From an uncultured Clostridium sp. (GTDB lineage Bacteria; Bacillota; Clostridia; Oscillospirales; Acutalibacteraceae): a stretch of DNA of 64,000 bases. The stretch covers positions 7,864 through 71,863 of the forward strand of contig CATZNW010000009.1 in NCBI GenBank assembly GCA_958422185.1. Reading direction: 5' to 3'. The notes beneath the pieces were generated by a model. The model ran no database searches. It was given only the letters and a program-made list of their open reading frames with translations, and had not been told where the DNA came from. Shown here in pieces: positions 52,401 to 60,190 of the stretch (positions within the stretch are counted from its first letter, which is position 1; each line of letters opens with the position of its first letter). Both the position numbers and the translations under genes were made by a program.

Positions 52401-53272
52401 TCCTTTAAGTAGGAAGGATTCTTTGCGAAATAGGAAATCAGATCGTTTGCGCATTCAACAAGAACTTTGCCGTCATGGGCATAATTGTCTTCAAAGCCGT
52501 GAACTGCAAAAGTACAGAAAATGGTTTTACTGTTGTTTCCGCTGCCGTTGATGATATAAGCCTCCAGATCCCTTCCACGCACACTGGTGCCGTAAATGAC
52601 CTTTTCAACATTATCGTAATCCATTGCTACTTTGGCAGAGTTTTTATTAAGGGAAATGCCGCTGTTTGAATAAACGTATACCGTACACGTTGCGCGCACG
52701 CCGTTTTCGGTAATCGCAGTGATCACCGCTTTTCCCTCTCCCTTTGCAGTAACGGTTCCGGAGGAAGAAACAGAAGCAATATTGCTGTTAGAAGACGTAT
52801 ATCTTATTTTGCAGGGATAAGCTGAGGAATTGAGTTTGGCATTCAGATTGAAACTCTGACCCTCATTAAGCGATCTGTTGGTTGAAGCAAGCGAAATACT
52901 GCTTGGCATTGCCTTAACGTTAATACTTATGCTTTTGCTTGAATTGCCGTCCGGCGAATAGGTAATATTGACACTACCGGTACCTTTAGCCGTGACAACT
53001 CCCTTTGAAGTAACCGTAGCAACAGAATTGTTGCTTGATCTGAACGACGGATCCGGAGCGGACTGACCGGAACTGATAATAACCTGGATCTGCTGCTTTG
53101 TGCCGACCGCCATCTGGCTGTTGTAATTCATATGATACTCGTTTGCACCGATCGACGACCGAACACTCTGAGAAGCAGGCGCACTTTCAGCAGCGTAAGC
53201 CGAAAAAGCACAAAAGCCCGCCGCTGTAAAAATCAGCATGGCAGCGATCAGAGATATGAGCCTTTTTTTCAT
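49460..53272 (-). CDS. Large secreted M14 carboxypeptidase with Ig-like and fibronectin III modules
   Basis: This 1270-residue exported protein has a Sec signal at 1-27 (cut near SAYA-A). Two bacterial Ig-like (Big_2) domains span ~50-120 and ~122-202. An M14 zinc carboxypeptidase domain spans ~215-440: zinc ligands H258 and E261 (HGFE) and H362 (DFHGW), substrate-binding N330-R331 (MNRDF), catalytic E415 (LVEF). About nine fibronectin III-type modules follow (445-1270). The last six form three copies of a ~180-residue double module (RGDGGTDLYL type plus HGYxIQWS type). There is no sortase or S-layer anchor. It probably trims peptides from peptidoglycan or host protein outside the cell. Confidence 0.92.
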   Translation of the reverse strand: MKKRLISLIAAMLIFTAAGFCAFSAYAAESAPASQSVRSSIGANEYHMNYNSQMAVGTKQQIQVIISSGQSAPDPSFRSSNNSVATVTSKGVVTAKGTGSVNITYSPDGNSSKSISINVKAMPSSISLASTNRSLNEGQSFNLNAKLNSSAYPCKIRYTSSNSNIASVSSSGTVTAKGEGKAVITAITENGVRATCTVYVYSNSGISLNKNSAKVAMDYDNVEKVIYGTSVRGRDLEAYIINGSGNNSKTIFCTFAVHGFEDNYAHDGKVLVECANDLISYFAKNPSYLKDYRIVIVPCANPDGTIDGVNNLRTGSSAFGRCTAAHVDMNRDFISGQFRAQESRALRDLMKKYKMNTFIDFHGWLNSVLGNGTLVDIFRSTNGISRDQTGTYGTSSGYIFGWANANLGARSALVEFKSPSACNYLNVAKGIQRAVDGSYHPSSSSSIVYEYSGSIPAVNNVRSTSVSTDNLALKWDSVSGAKGYQIQFSKDGVNWSSTEVFGSTSITIKGLDPGVAYKFRVRGFTYSGNVRTYSTHFSSWVTINTKPDSVSGFKASGRSSDGSGIILNWTQKLNADGYNIYQSKNGSWVKIATLEGSMSANYRVPTTANSKYSFAIEAYKGSSSNTGARATYTTYSSAPAPDNFTANAVSANKIRVTWSAKSGVGCYIQIATDSAFTKNVETFYVAAGKSSYEISTKQYSKNYYVRIRSCRVYSSEEICGGYSGAVSTANSLFRPENLKVYARGDGGTDLYLSWNKVSDADGYNIYIVSGGKRILKGTTDGTRFTFTDLTASYVYDVVVEAYNSKAKSSSLTTSVCAAPAQVQEVSASLTDSGSVTVSWSKTSCHGYYIQWAANSTFTSHVNGVYVSGSSKTSYTIDLPSNAQNYYVRVRAYKDYNSERIGGDYSEALRLRGLMRAANGFHVYARGDGGTDLYLDWNDVSGADGYRVYIVSGNTDVFKGTTTSSRFTFTDLVPSWEYDVKVVAYNDDSRVTATYRICAAPAQVKNVSANAVGNKITASWSSTTSHGYLIQWSTSENFSTVVGSATVNGSDTKNYTINVSDPEKYYVRVRAWKSFSGSTVYGDFSSAQAAVVKPGAPGGYNVYARGDGGTDLYLEWNRSTDADGYRVYILSGDKEILKGTTSGNRFTFTDLTPSWEYKVMVVAFNENGSASSKTTVCAAPSSVEGLSVQSEGDTLRASWSGTTCHGYLIQWSASENFSTVAGSAVINGSDTTDYTLKVSDAGDYYVRVRAWKNYSGSQVFGDFCAPENAAG
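49463..51080 (-). repeat. Three tandem ~540-bp repeats encoding fibronectin double modules
   Basis: Residues ~733-912, 913-1090 and 1091-1270 of the M14 protein repeat the same pair of modules. Each opens with VYARGDGGTDLYL.W and has RFTFTDL, CAAP, HGY.IQW and YYVRVRA at the same offsets. This is direct sequence similarity within the gene, a product of recent tandem duplication. Confidence 0.85.
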
Positions 53273-53313
53273 AAAACCGCGCTCCTTAAAAAATTTATAT
53301 TATATTATAAATT

Positions 53314-53343
53314 ATTTTAACATAATCTTAATTTATATTTCAA
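53314..53343 (-). promoter_or_regulatory. Sigma-A-like promoter of the M14 peptidase gene
   Basis: On the minus strand TTGAAA (53343-53338) and TAAAAT (53319-53314) are separated by 18 bp; AAGGAG precedes the ATG. Confidence 0.5.
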
Positions 53344-53471
53344 CCTTTATTCACAATATTTTTTCATCAGCAAATTAATTATTATGGCAAGATTTTTTCT
53401 ACTTTATGTAAATTTTTTCTGTTAAATCAGAGAAAAATGTGTTATAATAAATTTGTAGACAATATTTGGTA

Positions 53472-53488
53472 AAGCGTATTTTACGCTT
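53472..53488. repeat. Small inverted repeat upstream of the CarD-like gene
   Basis: AAGCGTA-TTT-TACGCTT lies between a TATAAT at about 53443 and the ribosome-binding site GGAGG of the CarD-like gene. It is a possible leader hairpin or operator. Confidence 0.35.
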
Positions 53489-53511
53489 CGTAATAAAATT
53501 GGAGGGACGCA

Positions 53512-54015
53512 ATGTATAAAATAGGCGATGTATTCGTTTACGGCGCAAACGGCGCATGCGAGATAACGGATATTAAAGAAGAAAAGTTTTCAAGGGAAAC
53601 AAGAATCTATTATATACTTTCTCCTTTTTTTGATGCAAGGGAAACGATTTTTGTGCCCGTAGATAACGAGATACTGACAGGAAAAATGAAAAAGGTACTT
53701 TCCAGAGATGAAATTATGGAAATGATCAGATCCATTCCCTACTGTGAAAACATCTGGAACGATAATGCGAATATGCGCCGGGAGGAATACAGAAAGATCA
53801 TCAATACGGCTGACAGGAAAGATCTTCTTAAACTTCTGAAAACACTGCACGAGCAGAAACTAAAACTGGAAGAGACAGGTAAAAACCTTTCCGTTTCGGA
53901 TGAAAAATATTACAGAAAGGCGCAGAATATCATCCACAGTGAAATCGCTATGGTGCTTGAACTGGAGATGAAAGAGGTTGAACCGTTTATAGAAAGAGTA
54001 ATAAACGCGGCATAA
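53512..54015 (+). CDS. CarD/CdnL-family transcription regulator
   Basis: The N-terminal ~60 residues (YKIGDVFVYGANGACEITDI ... YYILSPFFDARETIFVPVDN) form the RNA-polymerase-interacting CarD/TRCF domain. A helical C-terminal domain follows (IIHSEIAMVLELEMKEVEPFI). Such proteins bind the polymerase beta subunit and stabilise open promoter complexes. The 167 residues match the usual length. GGAGGG precedes ATG 53512. Confidence 0.9.
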   Translation: MYKIGDVFVYGANGACEITDIKEEKFSRETRIYYILSPFFDARETIFVPVDNEILTGKMKKVLSRDEIMEMIRSIPYCENIWNDNANMRREEYRKIINTADRKDLLKLLKTLHEQKLKLEETGKNLSVSDEKYYRKAQNIIHSEIAMVLELEMKEVEPFIERVINAA

Positions 54016-54093
54016 TTCATGCCGTGTTTTATTTACATACGGCGAAGCATATGATAGAATAATTGCAAACAGATTAACATACGAGGTGAAAAG

Positions 54094-55014
54094 ATGGCTT
54101 TTTTTACTCCTGTATTGAAGCTCTTCTGGAAAGGGAATGAAAAAAACGATTACAAAAGGATCCGTCTTCAGACTCCGGCAGGCGGTGTTGTACAAAAGAC
54201 CAATCTGCCATATCTTGCGGATGATTTGAAAGAACACACGCTGGATGTATACTATCCCGAAGGGGCAAAAGAAAAGCTCCCGGTTATCATCGACATTCAC
54301 GGCGGAGGCTGGATGGCCGGCAGCAAGGAGATAAACAAAAACTACTGCATAAGTCTTGCTTCGCGCGGATACTGCGTGTTCAACCTCAACTACCGTCTTG
54401 CCGGCGAATACAGATTCAAAGACCAGATAGAAGATATCTTCGCTGCCTTTGAGTGGATAAGCGGCGCGGCAAAGAATTACCCTGCCGATACAGACGATTG
54501 CTTTCTTACAGGAGATTCGGCAGGCGGGCATTACGCCTTCTGTGCCGCAGCGATCTCAAGCTCCTTTATTTTAAGGCAGGATTTCTGCATAAGTGAGCCT
54601 CTTATTAGATTCAGGGCCGTAGGCGCAGTATCGCCGGCGGCAGATCTTATCAGTCCCAATCTGATAATGAATATAAATCTGCCTGAACTGCTCGGCAAAA
54701 AGTACAAAAGCAGCAAATACTACAAATATATGAATGTAGACCGGATCGGCGTCAAAAACATGCCGCCGTTTTACATAGTCACCTCTTCCGGTGATTTTCT
54801 TCACAGTCATGCATACAAAATGAAGAAAACGCTTGACAGGCTGGGAGTGGAAAACAAGCTGCATGATTTTAAAGGCAAATATTCCGGAAGGAAACTGCCT
54901 CATGTATTTTCCGTGCTTGACCCCTCTCCGTCATATGCAAGAGAATGTATAGACGAGATGCTGCAGTTCTTTGCCGCCCACTCCAAAGACGCCCAAAAAT
55001 TTACGGTTGACTGA
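54094..55014 (+). CDS. Alpha/beta hydrolase, esterase (HSL/BD-FAE type)
   Basis: The 306 residues have the oxyanion motif HGGGW (DIHGGGWMAGS), the nucleophile elbow GDSAGG near residue 150, and a His in the C-terminal segment (RKLPHVFSV). It is a predicted carboxylesterase, without signal peptide. The substrate is unknown; acetylated glycans are one possibility. Confidence 0.88.
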   Translation: MAFFTPVLKLFWKGNEKNDYKRIRLQTPAGGVVQKTNLPYLADDLKEHTLDVYYPEGAKEKLPVIIDIHGGGWMAGSKEINKNYCISLASRGYCVFNLNYRLAGEYRFKDQIEDIFAAFEWISGAAKNYPADTDDCFLTGDSAGGHYAFCAAAISSSFILRQDFCISEPLIRFRAVGAVSPAADLISPNLIMNINLPELLGKKYKSSKYYKYMNVDRIGVKNMPPFYIVTSSGDFLHSHAYKMKKTLDRLGVENKLHDFKGKYSGRKLPHVFSVLDPSPSYARECIDEMLQFFAAHSKDAQKFTVD

Positions 55015-55048
55015 TACGCTAAAGCAGATCCGTTTGATATTCTTCAGC

Positions 55049-55095
55049 AAAAAAGCGCTGTCTGAGCCTGTTTGGCCAGACAGCGCTTTTGTTTA
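55049..55095. terminator. Bidirectional intrinsic terminator
   Basis: AAAAGCGCTGTCTG / CAGACAGCGCTTTT (14 bp, 12-nt loop) lies between the convergent esterase and ABC-transporter genes. Confidence 0.9.
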
Positions 55096-55109
55096 TATGG
55101 ATCTGCGGT

Positions 55110-55832
55110 TTAAAGAACTTTTGAAAGGAAATCACGCAACCGGGGATTTTGAGGATTTGTAAAGAATTCCTTCGGAGTATTTTCCTCCCGGATCATTCCG
55201 TCATCCATAAAAAGGACCTTTGACGCAACTTCCCTTGCAAAGCCCATTTCGTGAGTTACCACAACCATAGTCATGCCTTCGTCCGCAAGGTCTTTCATGA
55301 CCTGCAAGACCTCCCCTACCATTTCAGGATCAAGCGCGGAGGTGGGTTCGTCAAAAAGCATCACCTTGGGATTCATAGCAAGCGAACGCACAATAGCGGC
55401 TCTTTGTTTCTGGCCGCCGGAAAGGCTGGACGGATAAGCATCCGCCTTATCCTCAAGGCCTACCCGCCTCAGCAGGGAAAGCGCCTTTTCCTTTGCTTCC
55501 TCCTTGCTCATAAGCTTATGATGGACCGGAGCGAGAGTGATATTTTCAAGAATGGTTTTATTGTTAAAGAGATTGAAATGCTGAAAAACCATGCCCATAT
55601 GCTTGCGCACTTCATTGATATCGGTTTTCTTATCATTGATCAGTTTGCCGTCAAACCAAACCTCGCCTTCTGTTGGGGTCTCAAGCAGATTAAGGCATCT
55701 TAAAAAAGTGCTTTTGCCTGAGCCGGAAGGACCGATAACAACGATCTTTTCATTCTGCTTTATCTCATAATCAATGCCTTTAAGCACAAGATTGTCTCCG
55801 AAGCTTTTTTTGAGATTACATACTTTTATCAC
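55110..55832 (-). CDS. Polar amino-acid ABC transporter, ATP-binding protein
   Basis: The 240 residues show Walker A GPSGSGKST, Q-loop, signature LSGGQKQR, Walker B VMLFDEPTSALD and the switch histidine (VVVTHEMGFA): a GlnQ/HisP-type ATPase. Its ATG lies inside the permease end (17-nt overlap). Last gene of the importer operon. Confidence 0.95.
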   Translation of the reverse strand: MIKVCNLKKSFGDNLVLKGIDYEIKQNEKIVVIGPSGSGKSTFLRCLNLLETPTEGEVWFDGKLINDKKTDINEVRKHMGMVFQHFNLFNNKTILENITLAPVHHKLMSKEEAKEKALSLLRRVGLEDKADAYPSSLSGGQKQRAAIVRSLAMNPKVMLFDEPTSALDPEMVGEVLQVMKDLADEGMTMVVVTHEMGFAREVASKVLFMDDGMIREENTPKEFFTNPQNPRLRDFLSKVL

Positions 55833-56526
55833 TTTTACGAAGGCTCCTTTCCATTAGTTTTATAAGCATTGAGATCACAAATACGATTACGATGTAGATC
55901 ACGGCCATAATAAGATACGGCACCATAAATTCATAGTTATTTGATCCCATTCTGTTGAACGCAACATAAAGATCCATAGCGCCAACGAAACTTACAACGG
56001 AAGTTTCCTTTATAAGTGAGATAAACTCATTGCCTAGGGTTGGAAGAATATTTTTTATCGCCTGAGGTATAACAATCTTCATCATGGTAGTGCTGTAACT
56101 TAAGCCTACAGAACGGCCGCCCTCCATCTGTCCGGGGTCGACGGAAAGTATGCCGGCGCGCATAATTTCAGAAACATATGCACCCGAATTCATTCCGAAT
56201 ACCACGGCAGAAACCGTGACCGGATTCATATGCAATCCGAATAACGGCATAAGGACATAGTAAAATACAAGAAGCTGCACAACCATAGGCGTTCCCCTGA
56301 AAAGCGAAACATAGAGGCCGCAGATCTTATCCAGCACTTTGATGAACGGATTGGTTTTCGGTACCACCCTGACAGCGCCTATAAGGGTGCCCAGGATAAT
56401 GCCTATGATAAGGCCTGCAACGGCTATGATCATCGTATTTTTCAGACCGGTAATAACGTCGTTATAACCGCCCCCGTCAATAAAGCTCTGAAGAAAAACA
56501 TCAAATTTTTTATCAAAATTCTGCAT
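55816..56526 (-). CDS. Polar amino-acid ABC transporter, permease
   Basis: A 236-residue HisM/GlnP-type permease with about five membrane helices and the EAA-like coupling loop (EGGRSVGLSYSTTMMKIVIPQAIKNILPTLGNEFISLIKETS). It would work as a homodimer, as no second permease gene is present. Confidence 0.95.
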   Translation of the reverse strand: MQNFDKKFDVFLQSFIDGGGYNDVITGLKNTMIIAVAGLIIGIILGTLIGAVRVVPKTNPFIKVLDKICGLYVSLFRGTPMVVQLLVFYYVLMPLFGLHMNPVTVSAVVFGMNSGAYVSEIMRAGILSVDPGQMEGGRSVGLSYSTTMMKIVIPQAIKNILPTLGNEFISLIKETSVVSFVGAMDLYVAFNRMGSNNYEFMVPYLIMAVIYIVIVFVISMLIKLMERSLRKSDKSM

Positions 56527-56552
56527 AACAATTCCTTTATATACTTAAAACA

Positions 56553-56579
56553 GCCCCGCCCCGTCTTTGCGGGGCGAGG
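56553..56579 (-). terminator. Hairpin between binding-protein and permease genes
   Basis: On the minus strand CGCCCCG / CGGGGCG extended by two more G-C pairs across a mismatch, followed by CTGTTTTAAG. Such intercistronic hairpins let the binding protein be made in excess over the membrane subunits. Confidence 0.6.
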
Positions 56580-56610
56580 TCGCTCAAGTTAAGATTCTTT
56601 CATGTTCGGA

Positions 56611-57468
56611 TCAGTTTACGGCATTGATGGACGCTGTAATGGCCTCTGCCGGAGCGGCATCGATAATAACATAATCTACATTGCCGTTTATAAGATTCTG
56701 TACGGCAAGAGAACCGTTTGAATAACCTACAAATTCCGCCTGAAGCCCCGCAAAGCCGAGATCCTCGCTGCCCTGAACATAAGACTGACCGGTAGTACCG
56801 TTCTGACCGCCGATCTTTACGGATGAATCAAGGCCGTTAAGGATAGCGTCAACATCCTCTTTTGTCTGGCAGTTATCAAATGTTGTGTCATCGCCTTTTA
56901 CGATAAGCTTCTGCGATGCCTCGTAATAAGACTCGGTGAAATTGACCTGCTGCGCTCTTTCCTCTGATACAGTAAGGCCTGCCATTGCGATATCGCACTT
57001 TTGCTGCTGAACAGAAAGAACAACCGCGTCAAAGTTCATATCCTGGATAACGAGCTCCTGACCAAGACGGTCTGCAAGAAGTTTGGCGATTTCCATATCA
57101 ATACCATAGAAGGTATTGCCGTCCTTATACTCGAAAGGCTCAAACTCAGCATTCGTTGCAACAACGAGCTGATCCTTTGAAGTATCAAGCACTGCGGATT
57201 CCACGCCGACAGGAGTGCCGTCACCAAAATAGTGGTTGCAGATCTCATCAAGAGTTCCGTTTTCCTTGATCTCTGCAATAAGAGCATTTGCCGTTTCCAG
57301 AAGCTCCGGCTGGTTCTTATCCACGCCCAAAGCATACTCTTCATCGGAAAGGTTGATATTTATTACTTTTACTGCCTGGGTATTTCCGCCTGAGCAAGCT
57401 GCAAAAGAAGCCGCGATAACGACAACTGCAAGAAGCACAGACATGATCTTAAATACTTTTTTCATCAT
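56611..57468 (-). CDS. Amino-acid-binding lipoprotein with circularly permuted fold
   Basis: The 285 residues begin with a lipoprotein signal (lipobox SFAAC, Cys25). Residues ~33-84 (LSDEEYALGVDKNQPELLE ... IKENGTLDEICNHYFGDG) match the segment that normally ends family 3 solute-binding proteins. After a linker (85-98) the usual N-terminus follows: QLVVATNAEFEPFEYKDG, YGIDMEIAKLLADRL, IAMAGLTVSEERA with R171 for the ligand carboxylate. The protein stops at NVDYVIIDAAPAEAITASINAVN, where the moved segment would be expected. First gene of the importer operon. ATG 57468 has GGAG upstream; the reading from 57795 is spurious. Confidence 0.92.
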   Translation of the reverse strand: MMKKVFKIMSVLLAVVVIAASFAACSGGNTQAVKVININLSDEEYALGVDKNQPELLETANALIAEIKENGTLDEICNHYFGDGTPVGVESAVLDTSKDQLVVATNAEFEPFEYKDGNTFYGIDMEIAKLLADRLGQELVIQDMNFDAVVLSVQQQKCDIAMAGLTVSEERAQQVNFTESYYEASQKLIVKGDDTTFDNCQTKEDVDAILNGLDSSVKIGGQNGTTGQSYVQGSEDLGFAGLQAEFVGYSNGSLAVQNLINGNVDYVIIDAAPAEAITASINAVN

Positions 57469-57496
57469 TTCTTCTCCTTTTATATAATGATAAATA

Positions 57497-57525
57497 ATTT
57501 TACTACAAAAATTCCTAAAATGCAA
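57497..57525 (-). promoter_or_regulatory. Sigma-A promoter of the amino-acid importer operon
   Basis: On the minus strand TTGCAT (57525-57520) and TAAAAT (57502-57497) are separated by 17 bp. Confidence 0.65.
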
Positions 57526-57538
57526 GAAAATATTAGTA

Positions 57539-57567
57539 TTGATTGATAACGGTATACATGTTATATT
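57539..57567 (+). promoter_or_regulatory. Sigma-A promoter of the GNAT-GH30-TrmO genes
   Basis: TTGATT (57539-57544) and TATATT (57562-57567) are separated by 17 bp, 27 nt upstream of the ATG. Confidence 0.65.
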
Positions 57568-57594
57568 TAAGTTAAATCGAAAAGAGGTAAAAAA

Positions 57595-58017
57595 ATGAAA
57601 GAAATCAAGCTTTATGAAAACAGTCTTCCGAACGAGGCAAAAAGGATAAGAACAGCCGTTTTTGTTAACGAACAGGGCTTTCGAGATGAATTTGACGAAA
57701 CGGACCGGAACAGTCTGCACGCAGTGCTTTTTATAGACGGCAATGCAGCCGGCACGGCGCGCATGTTCACCGAGGACGGAGGAAAGAGCTATCATATAGG
57801 AAGAATGGCCGTTTTAAAAGAATACAGAAAATCCGGGCTTGGAAGCGAGATCATGCAGTTTCTCTGCCAAAAGGCCAAAGCTTTAGGCGCGAAGAAGTGC
57901 GCGCTTTCCGCCCAGTGCCGCGCTAAAGCGTTTTACAGAAAGCTCGGATTCATTGAAAGCGGAGACGTTTATCTTGACGAAAACTGCCCGCACATATATA
58001 TGGAGAAGGAATTATAA
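57595..58017 (+). CDS. GNAT-family N-acetyltransferase (ElaA/YjcF-like)
   Basis: The 140 residues show the acyl-CoA-binding motif A (MAVLKEYRKSGLGSEIMQFL) and an N-terminal VFVNEQGFRDEFDETD, which recalls the ElaA/YjcF group. The acceptor is unknown. It is the first gene of a plus-strand unit with GH30 and trmO. Confidence 0.88.
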   Translation: MKEIKLYENSLPNEAKRIRTAVFVNEQGFRDEFDETDRNSLHAVLFIDGNAAGTARMFTEDGGKSYHIGRMAVLKEYRKSGLGSEIMQFLCQKAKALGAKKCALSAQCRAKAFYRKLGFIESGDVYLDENCPHIYMEKEL

Positions 58018-58048
58018 CTTAAAAAGCACATTTTTTAGAGGTAGAGCC

Positions 58049-59428
58049 ATGAAGATAAGCTTAAGCGGCAAAAACGCAAGGCAGACCGTAAAAGGCTACG
58101 GAGCATCTGCCTGCTGGTGGAGCCAGAATATTTCTCAGGAGAAGACGGCGGACCAGATCAGCCGGCTGCTTTACGGAAAAGAAGGACTCGGTCTGAATAT
58201 TTACAGATATAATATAGGCGCTGGGTGGGACGACGCCAACTGCCGCGTTGCAAACCCATGGCGCAGATGCGAATCCTTTTATGTGCCGAAAGACGAGGAA
58301 AAAGAAGAGGGATTCTGCGGTGAATTTGATTTCAGCAGGGATAAAAACGCATATGCTTTTTTAAAGCGCTGCCTCAGGGAAGGCACGATAGACACCGTCA
58401 TTCTTTTTGCAAACTCCCCTCACTATTCGTTTACCTCCAGCGGGCAGGCAAGCGGCAGTCTTATGCACCATACATGCAACCTGCCTTTTGCGAACTACAA
58501 AAAGTACGCCGATTATTTTCTTGACATTACAGAGCATTTTATAAGAGACGGCATACCGGTTACATATATAAGCCCTGTGAACGAACCGCAATGGAAGTGG
58601 GGCGGAAAAAACGTTTGGCAGGAAGGCTGCCACTATGAGCCCGAAGAGGTTGCCAGGCTGTTTCATATCTTTTCTGAAAAACTTGAAGAGCGCAATATGG
58701 AAAACATCTATCTCTACGGCCCGGAAAGCGGAGAAATAGGCGGACTCACCCCGGAATATCTGCGCCTGTTCATGGCTGATGAACTGATCATGAAACATTT
58801 GGGCGTTTTTGCTGTTCATTCGTATCACGCAGATAACGATATAGACTTAAGACGTGAGTTTTACAACCGGACCGTGGCAAAAAACAAAAATATACGCTTT
58901 GACATGAGCGAATGGTGCGAACTGCCTTGCAGACATGACATTAACAGTATTGAAGGCGCCCTCATAACCGCCAGAATCATCGGGCGCGATCTTTGTGATC
59001 TTGGCGCGGAAAGCTGGACGGCATGGGTAGCCGCAAATCAGATCTGCGACTCAGGCAACGGGCTTGACTACTCGGACGGCCTTATAAGCGCGACAGACGG
59101 TTTTTCCCATTACAAAATATGCAAAAGATATTACGCGCTGAAGCATTTTACCGAATTTGCACCAAAGGGCTCCTGTGTGCTTGGCGAAAGTAAAAACGAT
59201 AACGGCGCAAGCATATTTATTTTCAAAACACCGGACGGAAAAAAAGCTGTCATAACGGTAAACGAGGGTGAAGAAACAACGCTTGAAATAAGCGGATATA
59301 ATATATGCGGGGATATTGCAGTAACGGATGGAAACAACGATTTTAAAATAAAAAAGGCCGCGGAGCTTGGCGGAAAGATCAAAATCCTTCCGAAATCCAT
59401 AACAAGTATAAGGCTTTATGGGGAGTAA
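58049..59428 (+). CDS. Glycoside hydrolase family 30-like enzyme
   Basis: The 459 residues form a (beta/alpha)8 barrel plus side beta domain. VKGYGASACWWSQ opens the barrel; VNEPQW carries the predicted acid/base Glu and DMSEW the nucleophile Glu. The closest remembered relatives are GH30 endo-beta-1,6-galactanase-type enzymes; beta-glucosylceramidase or xylanase activity is also found in the family. No signal peptide, so it acts inside the cell. ATG 58049 has AGAGG upstream; the reading from 57953 overlaps the GNAT gene. Confidence 0.88.
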   Translation: MKISLSGKNARQTVKGYGASACWWSQNISQEKTADQISRLLYGKEGLGLNIYRYNIGAGWDDANCRVANPWRRCESFYVPKDEEKEEGFCGEFDFSRDKNAYAFLKRCLREGTIDTVILFANSPHYSFTSSGQASGSLMHHTCNLPFANYKKYADYFLDITEHFIRDGIPVTYISPVNEPQWKWGGKNVWQEGCHYEPEEVARLFHIFSEKLEERNMENIYLYGPESGEIGGLTPEYLRLFMADELIMKHLGVFAVHSYHADNDIDLRREFYNRTVAKNKNIRFDMSEWCELPCRHDINSIEGALITARIIGRDLCDLGAESWTAWVAANQICDSGNGLDYSDGLISATDGFSHYKICKRYYALKHFTEFAPKGSCVLGESKNDNGASIFIFKTPDGKKAVITVNEGEETTLEISGYNICGDIAVTDGNNDFKIKKAAELGGKIKILPKSITSIRLYGE

Positions 59429-59429
59429 A

Positions 59430-60104
59430 ATGAAAATTGAGCCTATCGGAAAAGTAAAAACAGATTTTAAGGAAAAATTCGGAATACCGCGCCAGAGCCG
59501 CAGAATTGAAGAAATACAGGGCGAGATCGAACTTTCGCCCCCCTACTGCGCCTATGATTATATAAAGGGTATTGAGCAATACTCACACCTTTGGATCATA
59601 TGGGGATTTTCCGAAAACGAGCAGAAAAAAAAGCACGCCACCGTGCGCCCGCCGCGTCTTGGCGGAAACATAAGAATAGGCGTGTTTGCGAGCCGTTCTC
59701 CTTTCAGACCGAACAACCTTGCGCTTTCATGTGTGAAACTGATAGAAGTGCGCGAACAGAAAGGAAGATATTCACTTGTGATCGGCGGAGCGGATATGCT
59801 TGACTCCTCCCCCGTATATGACATAAAGCCCTATATCTCCTATACTGATTCCGTACCGGATGCAAGAAGCGGCTTTGCGCAGAGCAACAAAAACCATACA
59901 CTTCAAGTGGGCGGAAATCTTAAACTGACAAACATTATGCCCGAAGGAAAGCGCAGGGCGCTGCTGAAGATACTGGCTGACGACCCGCGCCCTGCTTATC
60001 AGAATGATGAGAATCGGATCTATGGTTTTGAATATGCCGGGTATGAGATCAAATTTAAAGTGGTAGGAAAAACACTTGAGATCACAGATATAAATAAGAC
60101 CTGA
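59430..60104 (+). CDS. trmO: tRNA (t6A37) N6-methyltransferase TrmO
   Basis: TrmO methylates t6A37 to m6t6A in threonine tRNAs. The 224 residues form the family beta-barrel: IEPIGKVKTDFKEKFGIPRQ, GIEQYSHLWIIWGF, RPPRLGGNIRIGVFASRSPFRPNNLALS, and SPVYDIKPYI. ATG 59430 has GGGGAGT upstream and starts just after the GH30 stop; an ATG at 59418 is less likely. Confidence 0.93.
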   Translation: MKIEPIGKVKTDFKEKFGIPRQSRRIEEIQGEIELSPPYCAYDYIKGIEQYSHLWIIWGFSENEQKKKHATVRPPRLGGNIRIGVFASRSPFRPNNLALSCVKLIEVREQKGRYSLVIGGADMLDSSPVYDIKPYISYTDSVPDARSGFAQSNKNHTLQVGGNLKLTNIMPEGKRRALLKILADDPRPAYQNDENRIYGFEYAGYEIKFKVVGKTLEITDINKT

Positions 60105-60138
60105 GCAGGTCAACTTTATCATATAGTTCCAAAAAAAT

Positions 60139-60174
60139 AAGCTGCCGGTTGAACCGGCAGCTTTAATTTTTATT
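60139..60174. terminator. Bidirectional intrinsic terminator
   Basis: AAGCTGCCGGTT / AACCGGCAGCTT is followed by TTAATTTTTATTT on the plus strand and by TTTTTT on the minus side. It ends trmO and the convergent ferredoxin gene. Confidence 0.85.
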
Positions 60175-60190
60175 TATGTACTGTAAACTC

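Noticed and set aside
56611..57468. Explaining the binding protein as a fusion of two genes or a truncated duplication.
   Set aside because: Each structural part occurs once and the order is exactly rotated, with a normal signal peptide and operon context. Circular permutation is the simpler reading, though reads should be checked.
57469..57795. A 109-residue N-terminal extension of the amino-acid-binding lipoprotein.
   Set aside because: It would run across the divergent promoters and into the GNAT gene, and would bury the lipoprotein signal. ATG 57468 with its ribosome-binding site is the real start.
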